Source: Pseudomonadota bacterium | Lineage (GTDB): Bacteria > Pseudomonadota > Gammaproteobacteria > Burkholderiales > Rhodocyclaceae | Direction of reading: 5' to 3' | NCBI GenBank assembly: GCA_018262095.1 | Contig: JAGTRW010000010.1 | Coordinates: 1-64,000 of the forward strand | DNA: 64,000 bases | Shown here: positions 1-8,899 of the stretch, one piece after another | Layout of the letters: each line of letters opens with the position of its first letter | Position numbering within the stretch: the first letter of the stretch is position 1 | Position numbers and translations under genes: made by a program | The notes under the pieces: model-generated | Seen by the model: only the letters and a program-made list of their open reading frames with translations | The model's database searches: none | Told to the model about the DNA's origin: nothing

Positions 1-3000
1 GCGGCGAAACGCCGCCGCCAAACCGATGACGGCGTCGAGAATCGCCAGGTCGTCAGGGTCGTCGAGCATGTCGCGAACGAAGCTCTGGTCGATCTTGAGT
101 TGCGAAACCGGCAGGCGCTTGAGGTAGGTCAGCGACGAATAGCCGGTACCAAAGTCGTCGAGCGCGAAACTGACACCGATATCCTGGCAATCCTTGATGA
201 TCTGCGAGACTCGGATCAGGTCGTCAAGCGCGCTCGATTCGAGCACCTCCAGCGCCAGATCGCCCGGGCGGACCGCCGGATGCGCCGCCAGCCTCTGCTT
301 GAGGCGCAGAGCGAAGTCGCCTTGTTGCAACTGGCGGGCAGCGATGTTGACGCTGATCGGAAGATTCAGCCCCTGGATGCGCCATTCTTCGATCTGGGTC
401 AGCGCGCTATCGATGACCCACTCCCCCACATCAACAGCCAGCGTGTCGTTTTCTATCAGCGGCAGAAATATTGAGGGCGGCAGCAGGCCGCGTTCGGGAT
501 GCTGCCAGCGGATCAACGCCTCGGCGCCGACGATTTCACCGTTGCGCAGGTTGACCTTGGGCTGAAAATGCAGCACGAACTGGCCTTGCTCAAATGCCGA
601 GCTGATGTGTTGCAGCCCCTCGCGTTGGGTGCTCACTGCCGCATCGTGAGCGACGTCGAACAGGTGATAGCGGTTTTTGCCCGATTGCTTGGCGACGTAG
701 AGTGCCTGGTCGGCGTGGCGGATCAGCAGGTCAGCATCGCTGCGGTCCTGTGGGTAGAGGGTAACGCCGATGCTCACCGAGACCTGCAAGCTCAGTTCGT
801 CGAGCACCACCGGCGCGGCGGCGGCGAGCAACAGGCGCTCGATCGCGCTCTGATAGCTTTGCGCTGGCTCCAGGTTGACCAGCACCGCGATGAATTCGTC
901 GCCGCCGATGCGCGACAACGTGTCGCCTTCGCGCAACGCGTCTTTCATCCTTTGTGCGACGGCGACCAGCAAGGCGTCTCCGACGCCGTGGCCGTGGCGA
1001 TCATTGACCGCCTTGAAGTCGTCGAGGTCGAGATAGACGACCGCCACTGAACTGTTCTTACGCCGGCTCTGCGCCAGCGCTTGCTGCAGACGATCGGCGA
1101 GCAGCACGCGGTTGGGCAGGTTGGTCAGCGCGTCGTAATGCGCGATGCGCTGCAATTGCTCCTGAAGCGCCTTGGTGCCGGTGATGTCGGTAAACAGCCC
1201 GACATAGTTTTGCGTCGTTCCCCGGCTGTCGCGAACGGCGCTGATCGTCAGCCCCTGGGCGTAGAGTTCGCCGTTCTTGCGTCGATTCCATATTTCGCCG
1301 CTCCAATGACCTTGTTTGGCGAGCGATTTCCACAGGGTGGCGTAAAACTCAGGCGCTTGCCGGCCGGATTTGAGAATCCGCGGATTGCGACCGATGGCAT
1401 CGGCGCGCTCGAAACCGGTGATCCGGGTGAACGCGTCATTGACCTCAACGATGATGCCGTCCGCGTCGGCGATCATGATTCCTTCGCGAACATGCGTGAA
1501 GACGTCGGCGGCAAGCTGCAGACGGGCTTCGGTCTGCTTGCGCACGCCGATATCTTGAACGATGCCGAAAACGATCCTCTTTGACTTGTCGATCTGGGCA
1601 ATCGAATGGATGTCCCTGATTTCGCCGAGGTCGGCGGTCTTGAGCTTGAATTCGATGTCGTAAGTCTCTCCGCTTTCAAGCAGATTCCTGAATGCCGCGT
1701 CGTGCTGCGGGATGTACTCGGGAAGCAGCAGGTTTTTGATCGTCGCCGAGTCGACTCGGCTCGTCTCGAGACCGATCAGCTGGACTGCGCCTTCGGACGC
1801 AATCATCGTTCTTGAGTCGAGATGGAGCTCCCAATTCCCCGACTTTGCCGCGAGTTCGGCGCGCCTCAAGCGCGCTTCGCTAAGACGGACCGTGTCTTCG
1901 ATCCGCTTGCGTTCGCTGACGTCACGCAGTTGATTGATGGTGTGAATGCTTCCCTTCGAATCACAAAAGCAGGTGGAATTGACATCGACGTCAAGCCGCC
2001 TGCCGTCGCGACAGATGGCGCGCAGTTCGCCGCTAAAGCGACCGGTTCGGTTGCGCTTTCTGATGGCGGGAAGCAGCCGCGGATCGCTGCCGTCCATGAT
2101 TCCCGAGGATCCGAGTCCGCGCAATTCGTCCTGACTGTAGCCGAAGAGCCGGCAGGCGGCCGGGTTGGCCGTTTCGATCGGACCGTGCGGCGACGAAAAA
2201 ACGATCGCGTCGCCGCTGTTTTCGAAGATCTGGCGGAAGTGTTCTTCGCTCTCGCGTAGCGCCGTTTCGCGGCTCGCCAGGGTGTCGAGCAGGTGGTTGA
2301 AGCCGGAAATCAACACGCCGATTTCGTCTCGTCGGACGATCGGCAGCGGCTGATGTGCTCGGTCGAAATCGGCGATGGTCGCCAGCGCATTGGCGGTGCT
2401 GGCCAAAGGCGACAGTTGGCGCTTGAGCGACCACCAAGTCAACGCGCCAGCGAGCAGCGTCAGCAATAGTGTCGCCAAACGCAGCCGTTGCTGCAGGTCG
2501 CGGATCGGAAAGAAAGCCTCGTCGGTCGGTAGGAAAACGAGCGCGTCCCAATCGGCGAGCGGGATCTTCTTGAACGAGTAGAGGACCTCGGCACCGTTTG
2601 CATCCAGGGTCACCCCCGAGCCCGCATTGCCCTGCACTGAACGCTCGTCAAAAGGGTTGCCGCCGGCCGGGTCCTGCGATTCCAGGACGCGTTGCTTGTT
2701 GGACGCGGTGACGATCAGTCGATGTTGCGGCGCGATGATCAGATAGCCGCCGGTCTTGCCGTAGCGCCCGGCGATCAACTGGTCGAGAAAGTTGGGAATG
2801 CCAAGGTGAGTGACCCCGGCGAGCGCACCAATGACCTTTCCGTGCTCGTCGCGAATCGGCACCGCAATACTGATTACTGGAATCTGCGCCGTCTTGCTGA
2901 GCACCGGTCGGCCGATCGCCGCCTTGCCGTCACGCAGCGCATGGAGCATTTGATCGCGGTCGCCGTAGTTGATGCCGACACGGTCGGCGGCATCGGGCGC

Positions 3001-3360
3001 TGCGGCGATCGCGGTGCCGTCAAGTTGGGTCGCGAAGACACCATCGCTGAACAACACGTGCAGATCAAAGCGATGCTGGAGAAAGCGCTGCATCGCCGCT
3101 GGTCCGCTCTGCATCGGCCGGCCCGACAAGCGTGCCACGGCTTTCAGCGTTTCGAGCCGAGCCGCAAGTTCGCGCTCGACCTGTGCGGCAACCATCGACA
3201 CTGTCGAAAGCTGTTGCTCGCCAAGCAGACGTTCCATATCTTCGCGCAGGATTCGATGGGCGTAAAACGACAACGACCAGATGCCAGCCAGGAAGATGAG
3301 CAGCGTCGTCAAGGTAATCCGCGTTTTGAGCGAATGTCTTAGAAGAACGGCAGGAACCAT
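1..3360 (-). CDS. Membrane PAS/GGDEF/EAL cyclic-di-GMP signalling protein (3' end beyond window)
   Basis: I translated this frame by hand. It starts at an ATG at 3360 and stays open to base 1, so at least 1120 residues are present and the C-terminus lies outside the window. Order: TM helix about residues 15-33, a periplasmic sensor region resembling Cache, a second TM about 288-312, a HAMP-like linker about 320-360, three PAS-like segments (about 365-480, 490-600, 607-730), GGDEF about 735-895, then EAL. The cyclase motif RIGGDEF (about residue 817) and the EAL motif GAEAL (about 945), plus DDFGTGYSSL further on, are intact, so both c-di-GMP synthesis and hydrolysis are possible. In such proteins one activity often dominates; the sequence does not say which. 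Confidence 0.93.
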   Translation of the reverse strand, partial: MVPAVLLRHSLKTRITLTTLLIFLAGIWSLSFYAHRILREDMERLLGEQQLSTVSMVAAQVERELAARLETLKAVARLSGRPMQSGPAAMQRFLQHRFDLHVLFSDGVFATQLDGTAIAAAPDAADRVGINYGDRDQMLHALRDGKAAIGRPVLSKTAQIPVISIAVPIRDEHGKVIGALAGVTHLGIPNFLDQLIAGRYGKTGGYLIIAPQHRLIVTASNKQRVLESQDPAGGNPFDERSVQGNAGSGVTLDANGAEVLYSFKKIPLADWDALVFLPTDEAFFPIRDLQQRLRLATLLLTLLAGALTWWSLKRQLSPLASTANALATIADFDRAHQPLPIVRRDEIGVLISGFNHLLDTLASRETALRESEEHFRQIFENSGDAIVFSSPHGPIETANPAACRLFGYSQDELRGLGSSGIMDGSDPRLLPAIRKRNRTGRFSGELRAICRDGRRLDVDVNSTCFCDSKGSIHTINQLRDVSERKRIEDTVRLSEARLRRAELAAKSGNWELHLDSRTMIASEGAVQLIGLETSRVDSATIKNLLLPEYIPQHDAAFRNLLESGETYDIEFKLKTADLGEIRDIHSIAQIDKSKRIVFGIVQDIGVRKQTEARLQLAADVFTHVREGIMIADADGIIVEVNDAFTRITGFERADAIGRNPRILKSGRQAPEFYATLWKSLAKQGHWSGEIWNRRKNGELYAQGLTISAVRDSRGTTQNYVGLFTDITGTKALQEQLQRIAHYDALTNLPNRVLLADRLQQALAQSRRKNSSVAVVYLDLDDFKAVNDRHGHGVGDALLVAVAQRMKDALREGDTLSRIGGDEFIAVLVNLEPAQSYQSAIERLLLAAAAPVVLDELSLQVSVSIGVTLYPQDRSDADLLIRHADQALYVAKQSGKNRYHLFDVAHDAAVSTQREGLQHISSAFEQGQFVLHFQPKVNLRNGEIVGAEALIRWQHPERGLLPPSIFLPLIENDTLAVDVGEWVIDSALTQIEEWRIQGLNLPISVNIAARQLQQGDFALRLKQRLAAHPAVRPGDLALEVLESSALDDLIRVSQIIKDCQDIGVSFALDDFGTGYSSLTYLKRLPVSQLKIDQSFVRDMLDDPDDLAILDAVIGLAAAFRR

Positions 3361-3482
3361 TCTATTTTCGTCTCAACATCGTGTCGCGCGGCATGGCTTA
3401 AGGGCGGTGCTTCTGGGGGTTTTCGAGGAAGGCCGAATTGCTTGGCGTGCTCTGCCGCTGAGGATAACCAGCAGCGAATCGA

Positions 3483-3504
3483 CGGCGCCAAGCGCTTGGC
3501 GCCG
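3483..3504. repeat. 22-bp perfect palindrome between the winged-helix gene and the GGDEF/EAL gene
   Basis: The arms CGGCGCCAAGC and GCTTGGCGCCG meet with no spacer. The site lies just after the 3' end of the winged-helix gene and about 120 bp upstream of the GGDEF/EAL start. There is no T-run on either side, so a standard intrinsic terminator is unlikely. A protein-binding site or an mRNA-end hairpin are both possible. Confidence 0.6.
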
Positions 3505-3524
3505 AACGCAGCACATCGAAAACT

Positions 3525-4169
3525 CTAGTCAATAGCGGCGCTTTTGATCGATGATGACAATGACGCGATTTGCGCTGACAGGCCGGTGCCTTGCGCCGCG
3601 ATCTTGAGTCGCGAGCGGTGGCGGCTGTCCTTCTGCGCACTCGTCAGTGATTGGGGTTTGGGCGCTGCGGCTCCGGGACCGCAGGCATAGACTGGCGACA
3701 TCGGACCGTGCGACGAACGCCGCCAGTCGCCGATGTGGATCCGCCCTTGCACCAACAAAGCATCGAGGAAACCGCTGTTCTTGACGGTATTGAGCGACAA
3801 CCCGGAGAACCGGGCGATTTCGCGATAGGTCAGTTGGCCGTAGCGTTCGAGCGTCGCGACGATGCCCTGCATTCCCGGTGCATCACGATTGCTGTCGTCG
3901 ATGCGCGGACGAATCACATCATCGACGCCGCCCAGGCTATAAAGCGGCGTCGAAAAACGGCCGTTGACCTTGCGCCAGCCGCTGACGTAGATGAGTTTTC
4001 GCTTCTTGAGTGCGGCGATGTAGCCGCCGCAGGCGAGCGTGCTGACGCCGACAAAGGCTTCAGCCGAGATGTCCGAAACCGACATGTTCGACTTCTTCTC
4101 GAGGACGCCCAGAATGCGCTGCATGGCGGGGCTGGAGACGGGTTCCGGGATCTTCATCGGCTGGTGCAT
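3525..4169 (-). CDS. Tandem winged-helix DNA-binding protein, function unknown
   Basis: A 214-residue protein with two copies of one unit: a helix-turn-helix-like stretch (about residues 14-60 and 95-130) followed by a beta-wing with the pattern W-R-x5-G-x-x-S/x-P-x-Y-x-x-G (YVSGWRKVNGRFSTPLYSLG; IHIGDWRRSSHGPMSPVYAC). The C-terminal 60 residues are basic and low in complexity. The ATG at 4169 overlaps the chemoreceptor stop as TGATG, so it is probably translated by coupling from the same mRNA; a TTG one codon earlier is less likely. I do not recognise a named family. A DNA-binding regulator that shares the chemoreceptor's sigma-28 transcript is the simplest reading. Confidence 0.75.
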   Translation of the reverse strand: MHQPMKIPEPVSSPAMQRILGVLEKKSNMSVSDISAEAFVGVSTLACGGYIAALKKRKLIYVSGWRKVNGRFSTPLYSLGGVDDVIRPRIDDSNRDAPGMQGIVATLERYGQLTYREIARFSGLSLNTVKNSGFLDALLVQGRIHIGDWRRSSHGPMSPVYACGPGAAAPKPQSLTSAQKDSRHRSRLKIAAQGTGLSAQIASLSSSIKSAAID

Positions 4170-5794
4170 CAAAGCTTGTAGGCGTTGACGATGTGCCGCA
4201 TGTCGGTCGCCAGTCGGTCGAGTTCGTGCGCCGACTCGGCGCTGTTGCCGGCGGCGGCGCTGCTCTCTTCCGACATTTGTGCGATGCGTTCGACCTGCGT
4301 CGCGATATTGTTGGTCGCCGCCCCCTGCTCGCGGATCGCCTCGGCAATCTCCTCGACCATGCCGAGCGCGTGGCGGCTGCCCTGCCCGATCTGCTTGATC
4401 GATTCGTTGGCTTGTTGCGCGCGCTCGACGCCCTGGGTGACCTTGGCGACGACGCCCTGCATGCTGGCTACCGCGTTGCTGGCGCCTGAGCGCATGGTGT
4501 CGATCGTCGTCGCGATCTCCTGCGTCGACGCCGAGGTGCGTTCGGCGAGCTTGCGCACTTCGTCGGCGACCACTGCAAAACCGCGCCCTTGTTCGCCGGC
4601 GCGCGCCGCCTCGATCGCCGCGTTGAGCGCCAGCAGGTTGGTCTGGTCGGCAACTTCCTTGATCACTTGAACGACGTTGGCGATCTGCTGGCTGTGCTGT
4701 TCGAGACCATGGATAATTTCGGCCGCCTGATCGACGGTCGCGGCAATGTCGTGAATGTCGTCGGCGGTCTGGCCGATAATCGATTCTCCGGTGCTGGCCA
4801 ACTTCCCGGATTCGCTGGCCAGGTGGCTGGTTTCCTGGGCTCGGTCGGCGACGTGGTTGATGCTGACCGTCATCTGTTCGACCGTCGCCGCCATATTGGA
4901 CGCGGCCTCGCTTTGCTGGCGCGAGGCGGTGGCGACCTGACCGGCGGTCGTCGCCATGGCGTTGGCGGCGGTGGCGACCGAATGGGCACCACCGGCGATC
5001 GACTTGAGGTTGCCCTGCAACCGGTCGAGCAGTTTGTTGAAGGCGTCGGCCGAAAGGCCCAGTTCGTCCATGCGCTTGATCGGAATGCGTACGGTGAAGT
5101 CGAGCGACTCATTGACGTGACTGATCGTGTCGCGGAAGCGGTTCATGCGGAAGCGTATCTCCCTGGCAACCGTCGTGCCTATCGTGCCGACGACCAGCAG
5201 CGCGATCAGGATGGTGGTCAAGGTGATCTTGAACCCCTTGTCCGCATTGTCGAGCGCGTCCAGTGTCGTTGCCTCGGCGCTCTTGCGGTTGTACGCGACG
5301 AGGTCTTCAAAGCCCTGGACCGTCCTGGTGGCGATCGGCACCAACTGCGTGGTGATTACCGGTCGCAATCCCTCCAAGTCGTTGGCGCGTGACAGCGGAA
5401 TGAGCTGGGTCATGATCGCGTCCGAATAGGCCTTCATGTTGTTCACACACGCGTCGAGCAATTTCTTCTCCTCGGCGTCGGCGGCCAGCTTTTCGTAATC
5501 CTTGAGCAGCTTCGAGGTCTTATCAAATTGGTCTTGCAGCGTTTTTTCGACTTTCGCCTTGGCGTCGTCGTTGGCTGCGATGATATGCGCGTAGGTGGTG
5601 ACGCGCGCGAGCGTGAAGGTCTGCCGTGCATCGCCAATGAGCTGGATGCTCGCCAAGCTGTCGTCGTTGATTGCCTTGATGCTATCGACGCTCTTGTTGC
5701 CGACCGACAGGCCGTCGTAACCGACCAACAGCAACGAAACAACCGACGCCGCGATCAGCAACACGATGCGGTGAGCGATGGTGAGCTTATTCAT
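4169..5794 (-). CDS. Methyl-accepting chemotaxis protein
   Basis: A 541-residue transmembrane chemoreceptor. TM1 is at about 10-30, followed by a helical periplasmic region of about 155 residues fitting the four-helix-bundle sensor class, TM2 at about 190-210, HAMP, then the cytoplasmic signalling coiled coil. The hairpin tip that contacts CheA and CheW is intact ([20 protein letters not shown], then [18 protein letters not shown]). There is no C-terminal NWETF-type pentapeptide for CheR docking; it ends in VNAYKL. It is preceded by a near-consensus sigma-28 promoter and overlaps the next gene, so it belongs to the motility regulon. The ligand cannot be read from the sequence. Confidence 0.95.
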   Translation of the reverse strand: MNKLTIAHRIVLLIAASVVSLLLVGYDGLSVGNKSVDSIKAINDDSLASIQLIGDARQTFTLARVTTYAHIIAANDDAKAKVEKTLQDQFDKTSKLLKDYEKLAADAEEKKLLDACVNNMKAYSDAIMTQLIPLSRANDLEGLRPVITTQLVPIATRTVQGFEDLVAYNRKSAEATTLDALDNADKGFKITLTTILIALLVVGTIGTTVAREIRFRMNRFRDTISHVNESLDFTVRIPIKRMDELGLSADAFNKLLDRLQGNLKSIAGGAHSVATAANAMATTAGQVATASRQQSEAASNMAATVEQMTVSINHVADRAQETSHLASESGKLASTGESIIGQTADDIHDIAATVDQAAEIIHGLEQHSQQIANVVQVIKEVADQTNLLALNAAIEAARAGEQGRGFAVVADEVRKLAERTSASTQEIATTIDTMRSGASNAVASMQGVVAKVTQGVERAQQANESIKQIGQGSRHALGMVEEIAEAIREQGAATNNIATQVERIAQMSEESSAAAGNSAESAHELDRLATDMRHIVNAYKL

Positions 5795-5853
5795 AGGCTT
5801 GTCTTTGCATGAGGAAAGTAAGGTTTGCCGGCCGATCGAGCCGCGTCGGGTTG

Positions 5854-5880
5854 TTAACGGCCGCGCATCGCGAAACTTTA
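5854..5880 (-). promoter_or_regulatory. Sigma-28 (FliA) promoter of the chemoreceptor gene
   Basis: On the minus strand TAAAGTTT (5880-5873) is followed by 11 bases and GCCGTTAA (5861-5854). The enterobacterial FliA consensus is TAAAGTTT-N11-GCCGATAA, so 15 of 16 positions match with exact spacing. The predicted start of transcription lies about 50 nt before the ATG at 5794. Confidence 0.85.
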
Positions 5881-6013
5881 TCCATAGTGCGCCGTCGAAT
5901 CAGCGCGCAATTCTATGTTTTGGGCACGCCGTGCGTCAATCGATTACACGTCAAGACCGGCAGGCGTTGACGACATCTCGCATGGCGGCCGCAAAACCTT
6001 CGATTGCCTGCGC

Positions 6014-6053
6014 AAAAAAAAGGGAAAGTGCATTGCGCACTTTCCCTTTTTTT
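6014..6053. terminator. Bidirectional intrinsic terminator after the tRNA cluster
   Basis: A perfect 10-bp stem GGGAAAGTGC / GCACTTTCCC with a 5-base loop, flanked by eight A on one side and seven T on the other. It lies 4 bases past the CCA end of the last tRNA, and works on paper in both directions. It ends the minus-strand tRNA transcript before the chemoreceptor promoter. Confidence 0.93.
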
Positions 6054-6056
6054 ATT

Positions 6057-6132
6057 TGGAGCGGGAGAAGAGTCTCGAACTCTCGACCTATACCTTGGCA
6101 AGGTATCGCTCTACCAACTGAGCTACTCCCGC
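6057..6132 (-). tRNA. tRNA-Gly (GCC), distal copy
   Basis: A 76-nt gene on the minus strand with the 3' CCA encoded. The acceptor stem GCGGGAG/CTCCCGC, the anticodon stem-loop CCTTGCCAAGG with anticodon GCC, and the TTCGAGA T-loop are all present. It appears identical to the copy at 6285-6360. Confidence 0.97.
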
Positions 6133-6145
6133 GTGAAACTGTTGC

Positions 6146-6219
6146 TGGAGGCGCGAGCCGGAGTCGAACCGACCTACACGGATTTGCAATCCGGTGCATA
6201 ACCGCTTTGCTATCGCGCC
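6146..6219 (-). tRNA. tRNA-Cys (GCA)
   Basis: A 74-nt minus-strand gene including the encoded CCA. Acceptor stem GGCGCGA/TCGCGCC, anticodon loop TTGCAAA (GCA), T-loop GGTTCGACTCC. It sits between two tRNA-Gly genes and shares their promoter and terminator. Confidence 0.97.
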
Positions 6220-6284
6220 ATGCCTATCTCGCGATAGGTACTGCCTTTTAGTACAGAAAAGCAATCAATGCTTTTCGCCAAATT

Positions 6285-6360
6285 TGGAGCGGGAGAAGAG
6301 TCTCGAACTCTCGACCTATACCTTGGCAAGGTATCGCTCTACCAACTGAGCTACTCCCGC
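6285..6360 (-). tRNA. tRNA-Gly (GCC), promoter-proximal copy
   Basis: A 76-nt gene with encoded CCA and anticodon GCC. It begins about 10 nt after the predicted transcription start of a strong promoter. The order pgsA then Gly-Cys tRNAs matches the enterobacterial pgsA-glyW-cysT-leuZ arrangement, but with a second Gly in place of Leu. Confidence 0.97.
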
Positions 6361-6376
6361 GTTGAAGCGAGTGCGC

Positions 6377-6404
6377 ATTATAAAGACTTCGCTTCGGCTG
6401 TCAA
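6377..6404 (-). promoter_or_regulatory. Strong sigma-70 promoter of the tRNA operon with GC-rich discriminator
   Basis: On the minus strand TTGACA (6404-6399), a 16-bp spacer and TATAAT (6382-6377), both perfect hexamers, are followed directly by GCGCAC. A GC-rich discriminator after a consensus -10 is typical of stable-RNA promoters under stringent control. A relA gene is also present in this window. Confidence 0.88.
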
Positions 6405-6441
6405 CGTCTTTGCCGATTTTCCTTGGTCTTCGCTGAGCAGC

Positions 6442-7020
6442 TTACTGTTTCTTGTCCTGCTCGGCCAGATGCGGCCAAGCCATCCGCAGGTAGTAGACCA
6501 TCGACCACAAGGTCAGTACGGCGGCGATGTAGACCAGCCAGGTGCCGAGGTACTGCACATCGATCTTGCCGATCGGCTGGTGGTAGAGCAGCAGCGGAAT
6601 GGCGGTCATCTGGGCGACGGTCTTGATCTTGCCGATCATCGACACGGCGACGCTCTTGCGCGCGCCGACCTGCGCCATCCACTCACGCAGCGCGGAAATG
6701 GTGATCTCGCGGCCGATGATGATGGCGGCGATGCTGGCGTCGAGACGGTGGAAATCAACCAGCATGATCAGCGCCACGGCGACCACCAGCTTGTCGGCGA
6801 CCGGATCGAGAAAGGCGCCGAACGCCGAAGTTTCGTTCCAGCGCCGCGCCAGATAACCATCGAGCCAGTCGGTCCACGCCGCAAAAACGAAAACCAGCAT
6901 CGCCGCCAGATCCCGGCCGACGCCGAAGAGCCATGAAGCGGGGACGTAATAGATGCCGATCATCAAGGGGATCAGCAGGATTCGTAGCCAGGTCAGGAGA
7001 ATCGGGATATTGAGGGGCAT
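6442..7020 (-). CDS. pgsA: CDP-diacylglycerol-glycerol-3-phosphate 3-phosphatidyltransferase
   Basis: Makes phosphatidylglycerophosphate from CDP-diacylglycerol and glycerol-3-phosphate, the committed step to phosphatidylglycerol and cardiolipin, in the inner membrane. The 192-residue product carries the full CDP-alcohol phosphotransferase signature DG-x2-AR-x8-G-x3-D-x3-D (DGYLAR ... GAFLDPVAD) near residue 55-78, and several hydrophobic helices. The ATG at 7020 overlaps the uvrC stop as TGATG, so it is read by coupling from uvrC; a TTG at 7023 is rejected for that reason. The uvrC-pgsA-tRNA order is conserved across beta- and gammaproteobacteria. Confidence 0.96.
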   Translation of the reverse strand: MPLNIPILLTWLRILLIPLMIGIYYVPASWLFGVGRDLAAMLVFVFAAWTDWLDGYLARRWNETSAFGAFLDPVADKLVVAVALIMLVDFHRLDASIAAIIIGREITISALREWMAQVGARKSVAVSMIGKIKTVAQMTAIPLLLYHQPIGKIDVQYLGTWLVYIAAVLTLWSMVYYLRMAWPHLAEQDKKQ

Positions 7021-8837
7021 CAATGTAACGCCGTGTAGATGGTTTCGGCCAGCTCCCGACTGATTCCGGGAACTGCGCTTAGTTGGTCGACCCCCGCATT
7101 CGAGATGCCTTGCAAGCCGCCGAAGTGGGAAATCAACGCCTTGCGCCGCTTCGGCCCGATGCCGGCGATTTCGTCAAGTCGTGAAGTCCGTCGTGTCTTG
7201 CTGCGTTGCGCCCGATGTCCGGAAATCGCAAAGCGGTGAGCCTCGTCGCGAATTTCCTGAAGCAGGTGCAGTGCAGGATGTTCCGGCGACAATTGTACCG
7301 GTTCGCGGCCGTCTGCGAAAATAAGGATTTCGAGCCCCGGCTTGCGCGCTTCGCCCTTGGCGATGCCGAGCAGCGGCAGATGCGCCAAACCGAGCTCTTC
7401 GAGTGCCGATAAGGCGCAGCCGAGTTGCCCTTTGCCGCCGTCGATCAGCACCAGCGAAGGTGCGACGGCCTCGCCGCTGGCGACTTTTTCGTAGCGGCGC
7501 AACACGGCCTGCCGGATCGCCGCGTAGTCGTCGCCGGGCGTGATTCCCTGAATATTGAAACGCCGATAGTCCGACTTGCGCATTCCATTGCCCTGATAGA
7601 CGACACACGAAGCGACCGCCGACTCGCCCTGGGTGTGGCTGATGTCGAAGCATTCGATGCGCGTTTCCTTGTCCTCGTCGGACTCCAGGCCGAGCACTTC
7701 GTGCAGCGCATCCAGTCGCGACGCCTGTCGCAAGAGCACGCTACGCCGCGCGACGATCGCCAGCCTGGCGTTCTGCTCGGCCATCTCGACCCACATCTTC
7801 TGCATCGTGAGGCGCGCTTCGAGGATCGGTACCGGACGCTTGGCGAGCTCGCCAAGCGTCGCAGCGAGATCGCCGTCGGGCAGCGGCAGATTGAGGTAGA
7901 CGCGTTCCGGAATCGGGTGAACCAGATAATGCTGCGTCAGGAAAGCGCACAGCACGTCGAGCGGCGAACTATCGGCGGCATTGCTCGGAAACTGCGTCTT
8001 GTCGCCCAGGTGCCGACCACCGCGCACCATCGCCAGGTTGACGCAGAGCATTCCGCCGTCCTCGACGACGACGACGACATCGACGTCCTCGCCGCGCCCG
8101 GTCTCGATGTACTGCTTGTCCTGCACATGGCGCAGCGACTGAATCTGGTCGCGATAGACCGCGGCCTGCTCGAAGGCCAGCGCGCCGGCGGCCTGATCCA
8201 TCGCCTCGCTGAGTCGTCCGATCACTTCCTGATGTCGTCCGAGCAGGAACAGCGTCGCCATCTGCACGTCCTGCGCGTAGGCTTGCGGGGCGATCAGATC
8301 GACGCAAGGGCCTGAGCAGCGCTTGATCTGGTGCAGCAGACAGGGCCGCGAGCGGTTGTTGAACACCGAATTTTCGCAGGTGCGCAGACGGAACATCCGC
8401 TGCAGCAGATTGACGCTGTCGCGCACCGCCAGCGACGACGGAAAGGGGCCGAAATAGTCGGCACGGCGATCGGTGTTGCCGCGAAAGAAGCCGAGGCGCG
8501 GGTACGGATCGCGCGTGAGCACGATATAGGGGTAGGACTTGTCGTCGCGGAACAGGATGTTGTAACGCGGCGCCAGGCTCTTGATCAGGTTGTTTTCAAG
8601 CAGCAGCGCCTCGGCTTCAGAACGCGTCACCGTCGTTTCGACGCGCGCGATCTGCGCCACCATCAAGGCGATGCGCGGGCTCGGATGGTTCTCGCGAAAG
8701 TACGAGGCGACGCGCTTCTTGAGGTTTTTGGCCTTGCCGACGTAGAGCACCGTCCCCTTGGCGTCGACCATGCGGTAAACGCCGGGCAATTCGGTGAGCG
8801 TGGCCAGCAGTTCCTTGGCGTCGAACTTTTCGTCCAT
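7020..8837 (-). CDS. uvrC: UvrABC excinuclease subunit C
   Basis: Makes both incisions in nucleotide excision repair once UvrB is loaded at the lesion. The 605-residue protein shows the N-terminal GIY-YIG nuclease (LPGVYRMV ... VLYVGKAKNLKKRV, about residues 18-95), a UVR motif for UvrB contact about 205-240, the RNase H-like 5' nuclease with ECFDISHTQGE about 395-405, and helix-hairpin-helix repeats at the C-terminus (IAGIGPKRRKALISHFG). Length fits the family (about 600-620). The ATG at 8837 diverges from earP across about 60 bp, so the two promoters must be packed closely. Confidence 0.97.
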   Translation of the reverse strand: MDEKFDAKELLATLTELPGVYRMVDAKGTVLYVGKAKNLKKRVASYFRENHPSPRIALMVAQIARVETTVTRSEAEALLLENNLIKSLAPRYNILFRDDKSYPYIVLTRDPYPRLGFFRGNTDRRADYFGPFPSSLAVRDSVNLLQRMFRLRTCENSVFNNRSRPCLLHQIKRCSGPCVDLIAPQAYAQDVQMATLFLLGRHQEVIGRLSEAMDQAAGALAFEQAAVYRDQIQSLRHVQDKQYIETGRGEDVDVVVVVEDGGMLCVNLAMVRGGRHLGDKTQFPSNAADSSPLDVLCAFLTQHYLVHPIPERVYLNLPLPDGDLAATLGELAKRPVPILEARLTMQKMWVEMAEQNARLAIVARRSVLLRQASRLDALHEVLGLESDEDKETRIECFDISHTQGESAVASCVVYQGNGMRKSDYRRFNIQGITPGDDYAAIRQAVLRRYEKVASGEAVAPSLVLIDGGKGQLGCALSALEELGLAHLPLLGIAKGEARKPGLEILIFADGREPVQLSPEHPALHLLQEIRDEAHRFAISGHRAQRSKTRRTSRLDEIAGIGPKRRKALISHFGGLQGISNAGVDQLSAVPGISRELAETIYTALH

Positions 8838-8899
8838 GGGTAGCAGCGGTTAGGATAGCGGCTTCGATGTTATCACGGCCTTGTGCCGACCCAGCCTCC

